A stretch of 64,000 nucleotides of DNA, taken from Candidatus Lambdaproteobacteria bacterium RIFOXYD2_FULL_56_26 (GTDB taxonomy: Bacteria > SAR324 > XYD2-FULL-50-16). The notes beneath the pieces are model-generated. The model saw nothing but the letters and a program-made list of their open reading frames with translations. It was not told the origin of the DNA and did not search any database. The DNA lies in assembly GCA_001783715.1 (NCBI GenBank), contig MFNF01000042.1, positions 1 to 64,000 on the forward strand, in the 5' to 3' direction. This document shows, one piece after another, positions 26,992 through 34,947 of this stretch. Positions within the stretch are counted from its first letter, which is position 1. Every line of letters begins with the position of its first letter. Both the position numbers and the translations under genes were made by a program.

Positions 26992-27831
26992 TCAAAGTCC
27001 CCAGAGACTGCCTTCCACCACCGGTTGGACCTGTCCGGTTACCCAAATGCCTTCTGGGCCAGCTTCCACCTCGATTTCCCCGGACCGACCCAGCGCCTGG
27101 CCTTGGAACGCCAGATAACTGCCGGACCGCAAAAAGCCCCGCTCCAGGAGGTAGGCGGCCACCGCTCCGTTCCCGGAGCCGCAAACCGGGTCTTCCACGA
27201 TCCCGGCCAGCGGGGCGTAGCTCCGCAGGTGCAGCTTGCGCCCTTCCTCCTCCCAAGCGAACACCGTGACCCCATCGGCCCCGGACTCCAGGCTCAAGGC
27301 CTTGATTTCCGAAGGGTCCGGGGTTTTTTGGTACAACAGTTCCACCGACTGGACCTGGGCGACCAGCCATTTGGGTCCCAGGTTCACCAACAACGGCGGA
27401 GCATCCAAAGGGGGCAGCAAGAGGGCCGAAAGCCGCTGCCGGGGCTCGGACAAGGGGGTGACCTGGGTCTTGGGCATTTGGACCCCAAACCGGGAGAGCC
27501 CAGGGTTGCGTAATTCCACCAGCCCTTGTCCACATTCCTGGAGGTACCGCCCTTGGTTCGGCGGAGCCAGACCCCAGGCCAGGGCGGCATAAAGTCCGCC
27601 CAGTGAAGGGTGCCCGGCAAAGGGAATCTCCCCCTTGGGGGTAAAGATGCGGAGTTGGTAGTCCCCTTTGAGGCTCGGGGAGACAAAGGCGGTTTCCGAG
27701 AGATTGGTCCAGGAAGCCAAGGCCAACATCCGCTGGTACGGCATAGGCTGGTCCAGTTTGACCAAGGCCACCGGGTTGCCCGCCAAGGGGTCGGTGGAAA
27801 AGACGTTCAACTGCAAAAAGGGATAGGACAT
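26992..27831 (-). CDS. PhzF family isomerase/epimerase
   Basis: A 279-aa protein of the diaminopimelate-epimerase fold. The family's FTPKGEIPFAGHPSLG, holding the catalytic acid (Glu), and the C-terminal half-site VCGSGNGAVAAYLLERG are both present. ATG 27831 (MSYPFLQLNVFSTDPLAGNP) is preferred over TTG 27843. The PhzF family includes trans-2,3-dihydro-3-hydroxyanthranilate isomerase, but most members have unknown substrates. No phenazine genes lie nearby, so phenazine synthesis should not be inferred. Confidence 0.88.
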   Translation of the reverse strand: MSYPFLQLNVFSTDPLAGNPVALVKLDQPMPYQRMLALASWTNLSETAFVSPSLKGDYQLRIFTPKGEIPFAGHPSLGGLYAALAWGLAPPNQGRYLQECGQGLVELRNPGLSRFGVQMPKTQVTPLSEPRQRLSALLLPPLDAPPLLVNLGPKWLVAQVQSVELLYQKTPDPSEIKALSLESGADGVTVFAWEEEGRKLHLRSYAPLAGIVEDPVCGSGNGAVAAYLLERGFLRSGSYLAFQGQALGRSGEIEVEAGPEGIWVTGQVQPVVEGSLWGL

Positions 27832-27950
27832 TTGGGGCCTCAAAAGTCGGTTGCCTGGAGTCTAGCGGAACCGCCCCCATTTGGCCAAGGAAGGTTTTCC
27901 TTTTTGCCGGACGGTGCCGGTGGAAGAGGCCAAACCGGAGGTTTGGGACA

Positions 27951-27989
27951 AAAAAAAACCGCCCGGTTCCTGGGGGGAAACGGGCGGTT
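27951..27989 (-). terminator. Terminator of the rpsF-rpsR-rplI operon
   Basis: AACCGCCCG...CGGGCGGTT hairpin (27957-27989) is followed on the minus strand by eight T (plus-strand A-run 27951-27958), 26 bases past the rplI stop. Confidence 0.82.
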
Positions 27990-28014
27990 CTGGTGGCGCA
28001 AGCAAAAAGAGAGT

Positions 28015-28563
28015 TTAGCCCTTTTTGCCTTTTTTCCTGGGTGCTGGGGTCTCTTCGATCGGTTCTTCTTCAACCTGCTCGACCGGAACCAACACTTCTT
28101 CCTTCACTTCCTTGATGATCTCGTCTGCCGCTACCTTGAAGGTAACCTCGGCGACCACCGAAGAGTGCAGCTTGACGGCCATTTTGTAGGTCCCCAGGCT
28201 TTTGACCGGTTGGCTCAGGTTCACCATCCGCCGGTCGATTTCCATGCCTTGGGCCACCAGCTCGTCGGCAATCATCTTTTGGGTCACCGACCCAAACAGC
28301 TTGCCCGATTCCCCGGCCTTGACCATAAAGACCAGCTCCAACGCTTCCAATTTGGCTTTAAAGGCCTTGGCGTTGTCGATGGCTTCTTGCCGCTTTTTGT
28401 TGAGCAGCGCCCGCTGGTGCTCAATCAGCTTGATGTTCTGGCGGTTGACGGGAACCGCTTTCCCTTGAGGGATCAGGAAGTTGCGAGCGTAGCCCGGTTT
28501 AACGGCGACCTCGTCTCCCAAAGACCCCAAGTTATACACGTCTTGGGTCAAAATCACGTTCAT
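28015..28563 (-). CDS. rplI: Ribosomal protein bL9
   Basis: A 182-aa 50S subunit protein. The N-terminal domain MNVILTQDVYNLGSLGDEVAVKPGYARNFLIP is diagnostic and is followed by the long linking helix and the C-terminal RNA-binding domain (KLFGSVTQKMIADEL). It is longer than E. coli L9 (149 aa) because of an acidic then basic tail (VEQVEEEPIEETPAPRKKGKKG). It is the last gene of the rpsF-rpsR-rplI operon. Confidence 0.97.
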   Translation of the reverse strand: MNVILTQDVYNLGSLGDEVAVKPGYARNFLIPQGKAVPVNRQNIKLIEHQRALLNKKRQEAIDNAKAFKAKLEALELVFMVKAGESGKLFGSVTQKMIADELVAQGMEIDRRMVNLSQPVKSLGTYKMAVKLHSSVVAEVTFKVAADEIIKEVKEEVLVPVEQVEEEPIEETPAPRKKGKKG

Positions 28564-28590
28564 TCTGGTTCTCCTTGTAGGTCCCGGTTC

Positions 28591-28866
28591 TTAATCGTTA
28601 CGATGGTCGTCTTGGAAGACGTAGCCATCGGCAAAAGACAAAAGCGCTGCGTTTCGAGCTTGTTTGATCGCTTGAGTGAGCAGTTTTTGGCTTTTGGACG
28701 AGAGCCCGGTGATCCTCCTGGGGATGATCTTGCCTTTCTCGGTGATAAACTGGCGCAAAAGTTCGATGTCCTTGTAGCTGATCTCAACGATCCCGGCCGC
28801 TTCAAGCGGGCAGGGCCTGCGAGTCACACGTTCCCGGACTCCGTTGTTTCTTCGTTTCTTACCCAT
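28591..28866 (-). CDS. rpsR: Ribosomal protein bS18
   Basis: A 91-aa 30S protein. Core motifs [54 protein letters not shown] agree with bS18. It binds with bS6 on the platform of the small subunit. It starts one base after the rpsF stop. A short acidic/basic tail (FQDDHRND) extends the C-terminus. Confidence 0.97.
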   Translation of the reverse strand: MGKKRRNNGVRERVTRRPCPLEAAGIVEISYKDIELLRQFITEKGKIIPRRITGLSSKSQKLLTQAIKQARNAALLSFADGYVFQDDHRND

Positions 28867-28867
28867 G

Positions 28868-29245
28868 TTATGCTCCTAAAACGTCGGTGACCAGTTTGGC
28901 ATTTTTGGCGGGGTCGGCCAAAAGGGCTTCAAATTCTTTTTTGGTCTTTGTGAAGTCTTCCACTACGGTGAGGAAGTACTTGAGGACCTGCTCATCGTAG
29001 CCCATCTGCCGTTTGGTTTCTTCCACCATCGAGCCGGGGCCTTCCAAATAAAGCAACTGGAAGATTCCATGGCGCTTTTTTTGGATTTCGTAAGCCAACT
29101 TTCTGCGACCCCAAGGAGCCTCGGCGAGGATTTTCCCGCCTGCCTTTTTGATCACTTCTTTGTGCTTTTCCAGGAGCTTTTGGTTCTCTTCGGCGGTGAG
29201 GCCACCATCGGAGATGAGCAACAGCTCGTATTGGGTCTTGGACAT
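28868..29245 (-). CDS. rpsF: Ribosomal protein bS6
   Basis: A 125-aa 30S protein with the ferredoxin-like fold: [42 protein letters not shown] and the fourth strand [14 protein letters not shown] 29245 is chosen because the family starts MxxYELLLI; a frame beginning at 29290 lacks support. First gene of the operon, 65 bases below ychF. Confidence 0.97.
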   Translation of the reverse strand: MSKTQYELLLISDGGLTAEENQKLLEKHKEVIKKAGGKILAEAPWGRRKLAYEIQKKRHGIFQLLYLEGPGSMVEETKRQMGYDEQVLKYFLTVVEDFTKTKKEFEALLADPAKNAKLVTDVLGA

Positions 29246-29310
29246 ATTCACTCTTCCTTCTGAGTTAAGCCCCCCGAAATCGAGGGGCAAGGAACGGGGA
29301 AAAATCCCGC

Positions 29311-30405
29311 TTATACGTTGAAACGAAAATGCATGATGTCGCCGTCTTTGACAAGGTAATCCTTGCCCTCGGTCCTGATCCTTCCGGCCTCTTTGGCCTT
29401 GGCTTCGGAACCCAGTTCGTCCATGTCGGAATAGTGGAACACCTCGGCACGGATGAAACCACGTTCAAAATCCGAATGGATCTTCCCTGCCGCTTGGGGA
29501 GCCTTGTCGCCCTGGGTAACGTTCCAGGCTCGGACTTCCTTTTTTCCGGCAGTAAAAAAAGTGATCTGGTTGAGCAACCGAAAGCCCTCCCGGATCACCA
29601 AATCGAGGCCCGAGGTTTCGATGCCCAGGTCTTTCAGAAAGGGGCTGCGCTCTTCGATGTCCATCTCGGAGAGCTCGGCTTCGAGCTTACAGCAAATCTT
29701 GATGGCCTTGACCCCTTCCTTTTTGGCCAACTCCTGGACTACCTTCACCTGGGGCGGGTCTTCGTTGAGGCCCAGCTCCATGACGTTCATCACGTAGAAG
29801 TAAGGCTTGGCAGTGATCAGGTTGAGTTCAACGATTTCCTCTTGCTCCCCTTCCCCTTGGCACTCGAAGTTCCGGGCCATTTTGCCCTCCCCCAAGTGCT
29901 TGACCAGACTTTCGTAAAAAGGGATCGCCTGGGCCAGGGCCTTGTCGCCCTTGGACTGCTTGCGAACCCGCTCCAACTTGCGTTCCGCCTGCTCCAGGTC
30001 GGCCAGGATCAATTCGGTGTTGATCACCTCGATGTCCGCCAAGGGGTCAATCCGGCCTTCCACGTGGACGATGTTCGGGTCTTCAAAGCACCGGACGATG
30101 TGGGCAATGGCATCCACTTGGCGGATGTGGGACAAAAACTGGTTGCCCAACCCTTCGCCTTTGGAGGCCCCCTTGACCAGCCCGGCAATGTCCACCAATT
30201 TCAGAATGTTGGGCACCACCTTGACGGGCAGGACGATCTCGGTCAGCCGGTCCAGCCTGGGGTCTGGCACCGCCACGACACCAACGTTGGGCTCGATGGT
30301 ACAAAAGGGGTAGTTTGCCGCTTCGGCGGGGGCCGCAGTGATCGCTCGGTACAAGGTTGACTTGCCGACGTTGGGCAGCCCTACAATCCCCACTTCCAAA
30401 GACAT
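29311..30405 (-). CDS. ychF: Redox-responsive ATPase YchF (OLA1 family)
   Basis: A 364-aa cytosolic Obg-related P-loop ATPase. The P-loop GLPNVGKSTLYRAIT, the DIAGLVKGAS switch region and the C-terminal TGS domain (RAWNVTQGDKAPQAAGKIHSDFERGFIRAEV) are all present. YchF binds ribosomes and affects oxidative-stress responses. It follows pth by 12 bases, the frequent pth-ychF neighbourhood of bacteria. Confidence 0.97.
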   Translation of the reverse strand: MSLEVGIVGLPNVGKSTLYRAITAAPAEAANYPFCTIEPNVGVVAVPDPRLDRLTEIVLPVKVVPNILKLVDIAGLVKGASKGEGLGNQFLSHIRQVDAIAHIVRCFEDPNIVHVEGRIDPLADIEVINTELILADLEQAERKLERVRKQSKGDKALAQAIPFYESLVKHLGEGKMARNFECQGEGEQEEIVELNLITAKPYFYVMNVMELGLNEDPPQVKVVQELAKKEGVKAIKICCKLEAELSEMDIEERSPFLKDLGIETSGLDLVIREGFRLLNQITFFTAGKKEVRAWNVTQGDKAPQAAGKIHSDFERGFIRAEVFHYSDMDELGSEAKAKEAGRIRTEGKDYLVKDGDIMHFRFNV

Positions 30406-30417
30406 GGCGCTTAACTC

Positions 30418-30978
30418 TTAAAGTTGGACCTTGGTTTCGACCTGCACCGGTCGGCCAAGAATAAAATCTTTGATCAAAGGCCCGGCCGCCGTGGCGGCTT
30501 GGCTCAGTTTCGTGACCTGATCTTCCGAAAGGTTGCCCAGGACGTGGCCGGTGACTTGGCCTTTGTGTGTTGGGCGACCGATCCCGATCTTCAGTCTGGC
30601 AAAGTCCGGGGTGCCCAAAAGCTCTATGATGCTGCGCAGGCCGTTGTGCCCGCCATGCCCGCCTTTGAGGCGGAACCGGAGCTGGCCTAGCTCCAGGTCC
30701 AGGTCATCGGAAACCACCAGCAGGTCCTTGGGCTCGACCTTGTAAAACTGAGCACAGGCGACCAGGGAGCGCCCGCTGAGGTTCATGAAGGTCTGGGGTT
30801 TGAGCAACAAAAAAGGGCTCCCCTGGAGAGAACCCTTGATTACCAGCCCTTGGTGTGCGGTTTTCCAGCTTTCCAGGCCCCAGGCATTGGCCAACTGGTC
30901 CAAGGCCCAGAACCCTGCATTGTGCAGGGTCCGGGCATAGGGTTCGCCCGGATTTCCTAGGCCGCAAATCAACCGCAT
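30418..30978 (-). CDS. pth: Peptidyl-tRNA hydrolase
   Basis: A 186-aa esterase releasing peptides from drop-off peptidyl-tRNA. LICGLGNPGEPYARTLHNAGFWALD contains the catalytic His region, and LKPQTFMNLSGRSL, VVSDDLDLELGQLRFRLKGGHGGHNGLRSI and RLKIGIGRP are diagnostic. It sits 14 bases after the bL25 gene. Confidence 0.97.
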   Translation of the reverse strand: MRLICGLGNPGEPYARTLHNAGFWALDQLANAWGLESWKTAHQGLVIKGSLQGSPFLLLKPQTFMNLSGRSLVACAQFYKVEPKDLLVVSDDLDLELGQLRFRLKGGHGGHNGLRSIIELLGTPDFARLKIGIGRPTHKGQVTGHVLGNLSEDQVTKLSQAATAAGPLIKDFILGRPVQVETKVQL

Positions 30979-30992
30979 CGGACTTTAACCGA

Positions 30993-31697
30993 TTACTTCT
31001 TGGCCGGAGCTTTTGCAGGAGCGGCGGCCTTGGCCGGAGCTGCTTTGGCCGGAGCGGCCTTGCCGCCTTTGGTGTTGGCTGCTGCCTTGGCTGCTGCTTG
31101 TTCGGCTTCTGCGGCGGCGGCGGCTTCATCATTGGCGTTGCGCTTTTTACCGGCCACGGTGGCGATGGTAGGGTTGCGGCCTTTGATGATCGGCTTCACG
31201 CCTTCAGGGTAAGGGACATGGTTGAAGTGGATGGATTCGCCGAAGTTCAGGTTGCTCACGTCCACCAGGATGTGCTCGGGAAGGTCCTTGAGCTTGCAGG
31301 TCACCGGAACCCTCCGGCGGATTACCTGCAACACGCCCCCGAACTTCACGGCGGGGCTGACCCCGGCGATTTCGACCGGTACGTCTTCCCGAACGATGGT
31401 GTTGTCGTCCACTTCCCGAAAGTCAACGTGCAAGATCCGGTCACCCCAGTTGGAAAACTGAGCGTCCTGGACGATGGCGGTGATGGTTTGGGTTTTGGCA
31501 CCGTCTTCGATCACCAGTTCAAAGGGCTTGATGACCCCTTTGAAGCCGTGGACAAAGCGGGTTGCATAGTCGGCACGCATCTGCACCATTCTGGGCTCGC
31601 CTTTCCCGTAAATAATGCCTGGGGTTAGCCCTTTCATACGGAGCTGGCGATTGGCTCCTTTGCCGTTGGCTGCACGGGTCTGCACGTTGAAGTTCAT
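30993..31697 (-). CDS. rplY: Ribosomal protein bL25, general stress (CTC) form
   Basis: A 234-aa 5S rRNA-binding protein of the longer CTC type: N-terminal L25 domain (RTRAANGKGANRQLRMKGLTPGIIYGKGE), then the TL5-like C-terminal beta domain (VREDVPVEIAGVSPAVKFGGVL...LPEHILVDVSNLNFGESIHF). The last 50 residues are an Ala/Lys/Pro repeat tail (AAPAKAAPAKAAAPAKAPAKK), probably disordered and RNA-binding. First gene of rplY-pth-ychF. The 212 bases before it, shared with coaBC, hold no clear feature beyond A+T-rich promoter-like sequence. Confidence 0.96.
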   Translation of the reverse strand: MNFNVQTRAANGKGANRQLRMKGLTPGIIYGKGEPRMVQMRADYATRFVHGFKGVIKPFELVIEDGAKTQTITAIVQDAQFSNWGDRILHVDFREVDDNTIVREDVPVEIAGVSPAVKFGGVLQVIRRRVPVTCKLKDLPEHILVDVSNLNFGESIHFNHVPYPEGVKPIIKGRNPTIATVAGKKRNANDEAAAAAEAEQAAAKAAANTKGGKAAPAKAAPAKAAAPAKAPAKK

Positions 31698-31909
31698 TTT
31701 AGGTCAATCCTCAAGCTGGTTGTGTACAACCGGTCCTGGTTCTGGTACAAGGGAGAGGTTTCGGGCTCTTCCTTGAGGCTTCTTTTTTCCTGCGACTCAC
31801 GAGGGTCTTAGTTTCCGCATTCCTTTTGGGAAAAGGGATCTAAGCTCAAAAGCTTTTTCGGAATCTGGGAACCTATCATTGGCTTAAAAACTCGTCAATT
31901 GCCTTTTTT

Positions 31910-33142
31910 ATGGAACTGAATTTAAGGAACCAAAAGATACTGCTGGCCGTCAGTGGTTCGGTGGCGGCGTACAAAGCGCTGGAGCTGGCTCGGGAGCTGG
32001 TCCGGGCCGGAGCGGAGGTGCAGCCGGTGTTGACCCATGCGGCCCTTTCTTTTGTGACCCCTTTGAGTTTTCAGGCCCTCTGCTCGAAGATCCCCAAGAC
32101 CGATCTTTTTGACCTGGAGTCGGAAAAGTCCTTTGGCCATATTGACATGGCCCGTTGGGCCGATTTGGTCCTGCTGGCACCGGTGACCGCCAACCGGATC
32201 GCCGCCACCGCCTTGGGGCTGGGTGGGGACTACCTTTCGACCTTGCTGCTGGCCAACCAAAAGCCCTTGCTGCTGGCCCCGGCGATGAACCACGCCATGT
32301 GGAGCCACCCGGCCACCCAAGGCCATGTGGCGACCCTCCAGTCCCGAGGGGCGCATTTTGTTGGCCCCCAGTCCGGGGAGCTGGCCTGTGGAGAGGTGGG
32401 CCTGGGCCGGTTTGCCGAATTGTCCCAAATCCTGGGAAAGGTCCGGTCTATCCTCTGTCCCGCCCTGCCCTTGGCGGGCAAAAAAGTTCTGGTCACCGCC
32501 GGGCCGACCCGGGAAAAAATCGATGCCGTCCGGTTTTTGTCCAACCGCAGCTCCGGCAAGATGGGCTTTGCCCTGGCTCAGGCCGCCTTGGACCTGGGCG
32601 CTGCCGTGACCCTGGTCAGCGGACCGGTGGCTTTGACCCCGCCCTTGGGGGTGGAGTTTGTGCCGGTGGAAACCGCCTTGGAGATGAGGGAGGCGGTGAT
32701 GCAGCGCTTTGGAACCACCGACTTGGTGATCAAAAATGCCGCCGTCGCCGACTACCGGGCAAAACATTCTGCCCAAGAGAAGGTCAAAAAAACCGGGGAT
32801 TTGTCCTTGGAGCTGGTGCAAAACCCGGACATCCTGGCTGAATTGGGCCGGTTGAAGGCCCCGGGCCAAGTGGTGGTCGGGTTTGCCGCAGAGACAAAAA
32901 ACTTGGAAGGTTACGCCAGAGAAAAGCTCCTGGCCAAGCAGGTGGACTGGATCATCGGCAATGATCTGACCTTGCCCCAAGCGGGGTTTGACAAGGACCA
33001 GAACCAAGTGTTGGTGGTCAGTAGGCAGGGGACCTTGTCCCTGGGCCCGGCTCCCAAAGGGGAACTGGCCCAAGAGATTCTTTTGGCCCTCTTGGCCGAC
33101 CCGGTTTTGGGGCCGAAGCTGGGGGCCAAGGCGGCAGGCTAG
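31910..33142 (+). CDS. coaBC: Bifunctional phosphopantothenoylcysteine decarboxylase/phosphopantothenate-cysteine ligase
   Basis: A 410-aa enzyme for two successive steps of coenzyme A synthesis. The CoaC half is a flavoprotein: SGSVAAYKALELARELVRAGA, the LAPAMNHAMW motif and SGELACGEVGLGRFAE with the essential Cys. The CoaB half starts with TAGPTREKIDAVRFLSNRSSGKMG and has the Lys-containing KNAAVADYR region and the NDL element. Usual length. Divergent from rplY. Confidence 0.97.
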   Translation: MELNLRNQKILLAVSGSVAAYKALELARELVRAGAEVQPVLTHAALSFVTPLSFQALCSKIPKTDLFDLESEKSFGHIDMARWADLVLLAPVTANRIAATALGLGGDYLSTLLLANQKPLLLAPAMNHAMWSHPATQGHVATLQSRGAHFVGPQSGELACGEVGLGRFAELSQILGKVRSILCPALPLAGKKVLVTAGPTREKIDAVRFLSNRSSGKMGFALAQAALDLGAAVTLVSGPVALTPPLGVEFVPVETALEMREAVMQRFGTTDLVIKNAAVADYRAKHSAQEKVKKTGDLSLELVQNPDILAELGRLKAPGQVVVGFAAETKNLEGYAREKLLAKQVDWIIGNDLTLPQAGFDKDQNQVLVVSRQGTLSLGPAPKGELAQEILLALLADPVLGPKLGAKAAG

Positions 33143-33312
33143 GCTTCTGCCCGGTTGCCTTTGGTCCTAGTGGTGGGCCAGTTTTTGTAAACGCAGGTCA
33201 TAGGATCGATCCGCACCTTTTCGGCAAACCGGTTGGTCTCAAACAGACTTTTGTACTGGTTTTGGTACACTACCGGATGGGAGGGATTCACGAAAATCGA
33301 GTAGGCGCTCAT
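33139..33312 (-). CDS. Possible small protein convergent with coaBC
   Basis: The minus strand has a 57-codon ORF (MSAYSIFVNPSHPVV start, ending in a basic TRTKGNRAEA) that overlaps the coaBC end by four bases. Its ATG overlaps the stop of an 11-codon hydrophobic mini-ORF (MLILTLAVSLA, at about 33345-33310) that has AGGGGG upstream. That looks like translational coupling, or alternatively a frameshifted signal peptide. There is no known family, so this is weak evidence. The 33143-33557 stretch otherwise shows nothing I can name. Confidence 0.27.
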   Translation of the reverse strand: MSAYSIFVNPSHPVVYQNQYKSLFETNRFAEKVRIDPMTCVYKNWPTTRTKGNRAEA

Positions 33313-33557
33313 GCAAGGCTCACGGCAAGGGTTAGGATAAGCATGGATGCCCCCTGTATAAGCGAAGACCGTGCCAGTACCGCAAGAGAAGCGCAAGTTT
33401 CATCTCTAGGTCGGCCTGGGCGAGGCCAAAAGTTGTCGTCTTTGGAAGGCCAAACCGAGGGTTCCAAAATTATCTTGCAAAGTCCGCTCTTTTTGGATAG
33501 TAAATCAGCCAACGAAAACAAACGGCTTTTGCCTCCACCCTTCGCCCTGAGCTTACC

Positions 33558-33716
33558 ATGATGGACTTTATCTTTTTGATCCTGCCGGTGTTGGCCATTC
33601 TTGCTTGTGTCCTGCTCTTTACCGTGCCTGGGATCTGGGGTGCATTTTTTACCATGTCCCTGCTGGGCCACAAGATGCAGTGGTTCGGGTTGGACAAGGA
33701 CAAGGAAGAGAAGTAG
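33558..33716 (+). CDS. Small membrane protein, 52 residues
   Basis: ATG ATG at 33558 opens a 52-aa frame: one long or two short membrane helices (IFLILPVLAILACVLLFTV, then GIWGAFFTMSLLG) and a charged tail HKMQWFGLDKDKEEK. Codon use matches the chromosome and a strong terminator follows 69 bases later, which supports a real transcript. The ribosome site is weak. No family recognised; too short for standard gene finders. Confidence 0.5.
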   Translation: MMDFIFLILPVLAILACVLLFTVPGIWGAFFTMSLLGHKMQWFGLDKDKEEK

Positions 33717-33784
33717 GACCCAAACACCCGAACGGGCCGGAGGGTTCCGGCAGACTTGGGCGGGGGTGTTCTCAAGAGTTCCAA

Positions 33785-33815
33785 AAAGGCCGGTACCAGA
33801 ACCGGCCTTTTTTTT
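33785..33815 (+). terminator. Rho-independent terminator
   Basis: AAAGGCCGGT/ACCGGCCTTT arms (33785-33794 and 33801-33810) with a six-base loop and T-run to 33815. It follows the small membrane ORF. Confidence 0.8.
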
Positions 33816-34089
33816 GCCCACAGCTAGGCCAAAATGGCCTATCGCACTCGGCCAGAAGGCCGCACCTCTCTGGGACAATCTGGCCGGGTGACTGGATCGA
33901 CGACAATCCAACAGACAGATAACATAAGCTTACTCATCTTGGCACCGGCGGTGCAACAGTGAAGGGAACGGGTGACAAGCGGCGAGCTTGGCCCCAGGTG
34001 GCTCGCTCCGGTTTCCCCAGGTTTCTCCAGGGGCTTGGGAAGGGGCGATCTGCCGAAAAAACTACAACCTCTAACACGGAGTTCCCCAA
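33816..34089 (+). promoter_or_regulatory. Leader region of the small heat-shock protein genes
   Basis: This 270-base gap holds no gene. It contains a palindrome TTGGCACCG/CGGTGCAA at 33939-33956, and further downstream G+C-rich inverted segments (around 33985-34040) that could fold into a leader. A heat-regulated operator or RNA thermometer is possible but unproven. I find no CIRCE element or convincing sigma-32 promoter. Confidence 0.3.
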
Positions 34090-34506
34090 ATGTTTGCCAA
34101 CCTGAACCAATTGATCGACCAGATTCTTGCCGGCCAGCCGAAGTCCCAGCCCCAAAGCCAGCAACAGTGGCGGACTGCTCCGGCCTCACCCCAGCCTCGG
34201 GTCAACCTCTTTGAAGAGGAACACCAAGTGACCCTGACCACCGAACTGCCGGGCTTTAAAAAGGCGGATCTGAAGCTTGAGGTCAAAGGCAACCGGTTCC
34301 GGTTTTCCGCTGCCCCGGTCACCGAGCCCAAGGAGGCGAACCAATATTACCACCGGGAACGGGCCTTGGCTCCTTTTGACCGAGAACTGGTGTTTGCCTT
34401 TCGGATCGACCCGGAGAAGGTCAACGCTTCCTTTGAAAACGGGGTTTTGACCGTGGTGCTTCCCGCCTTGGCTGAAGACCTGCCCCGGACCGTGGCTTTG
34501 TCCTAA
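34090..34506 (+). CDS. Small heat-shock protein (Hsp20 family) 1
   Basis: A 138-aa ATP-independent holdase. A Gln/Ser/Pro-rich N-terminal arm precedes the alpha-crystallin domain (PRVNLFEEEHQVTLTTELPGFKKADLKLEVKGNRFRF), which ends with the conserved FENGVLTVVLPAL. The usual C-terminal I-x-I motif is replaced by TVALS, so oligomerisation may depend on its partner. It is followed 54 bases later by a second Hsp20 gene. Confidence 0.93.
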   Translation: MFANLNQLIDQILAGQPKSQPQSQQQWRTAPASPQPRVNLFEEEHQVTLTTELPGFKKADLKLEVKGNRFRFSAAPVTEPKEANQYYHRERALAPFDRELVFAFRIDPEKVNASFENGVLTVVLPALAEDLPRTVALS

Positions 34507-34560
34507 CGAAACCTTAGGGTCACCCAAACCTATTTCCCTACAACACACACAAGGAACGAT

Positions 34561-34884
34561 ATGAACGGAACCACTTACCTGCCCAAAACCGACATCCTGC
34601 AAACCGCCGAAGGCTTTGAGCTTTGGATGGACCTGCCGGGGGTGGGCAAAAAAGACTTGGCGGTCAGCGTCAAAAAAGACCAATTGGAGATCTACGGCAA
34701 AGTCCGGCCCCAGGAGCGGAAGGGCTTGCGCTTTGAGTACCCGGTGGGCGATTTTGCCCGGACCTTTGTGATCTCTTCGGAAATCGACCAGGAGGCCATT
34801 TCGGCCCACTTGGAAGACGGGGTGCTGCGGCTGCGGTTACCCAAAGCCAAGTCTGCCCTGCCCTTGGAAATTACGGTGCATTGA
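34561..34884 (+). CDS. Small heat-shock protein (Hsp20 family) 2
   Basis: A 107-aa protein, almost only the alpha-crystallin domain: PKTDILQTAEGFELWMDLPGVGKKDLAVSVKKDQLEI, FARTFVISSEIDQEAISAHLEDGVLRLRLPKA, ending LEITVH where an I-x-V element is retained. The short N-terminus suggests it forms hetero-oligomers with Hsp20-1. The two are a tandem pair probably made from one transcript. Confidence 0.93.
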   Translation: MNGTTYLPKTDILQTAEGFELWMDLPGVGKKDLAVSVKKDQLEIYGKVRPQERKGLRFEYPVGDFARTFVISSEIDQEAISAHLEDGVLRLRLPKAKSALPLEITVH

Positions 34885-34947
34885 CCCTTCCAAAGGGGGC
34901 CCGGTTCGGCTATCCTAGAGACCAAAACCGAACCCAAGGCCCCCTGG

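Noticed and set aside
27610-28890. 426-codon plus-strand ORF over rplI and rpsR
   Set aside because: Runs opposite to two certain ribosomal protein genes.
33816-34089. CIRCE element for the small heat-shock genes
   Set aside because: The palindrome at 33939 does not match TTAGCACTC-N9-GAGTGCTAA.
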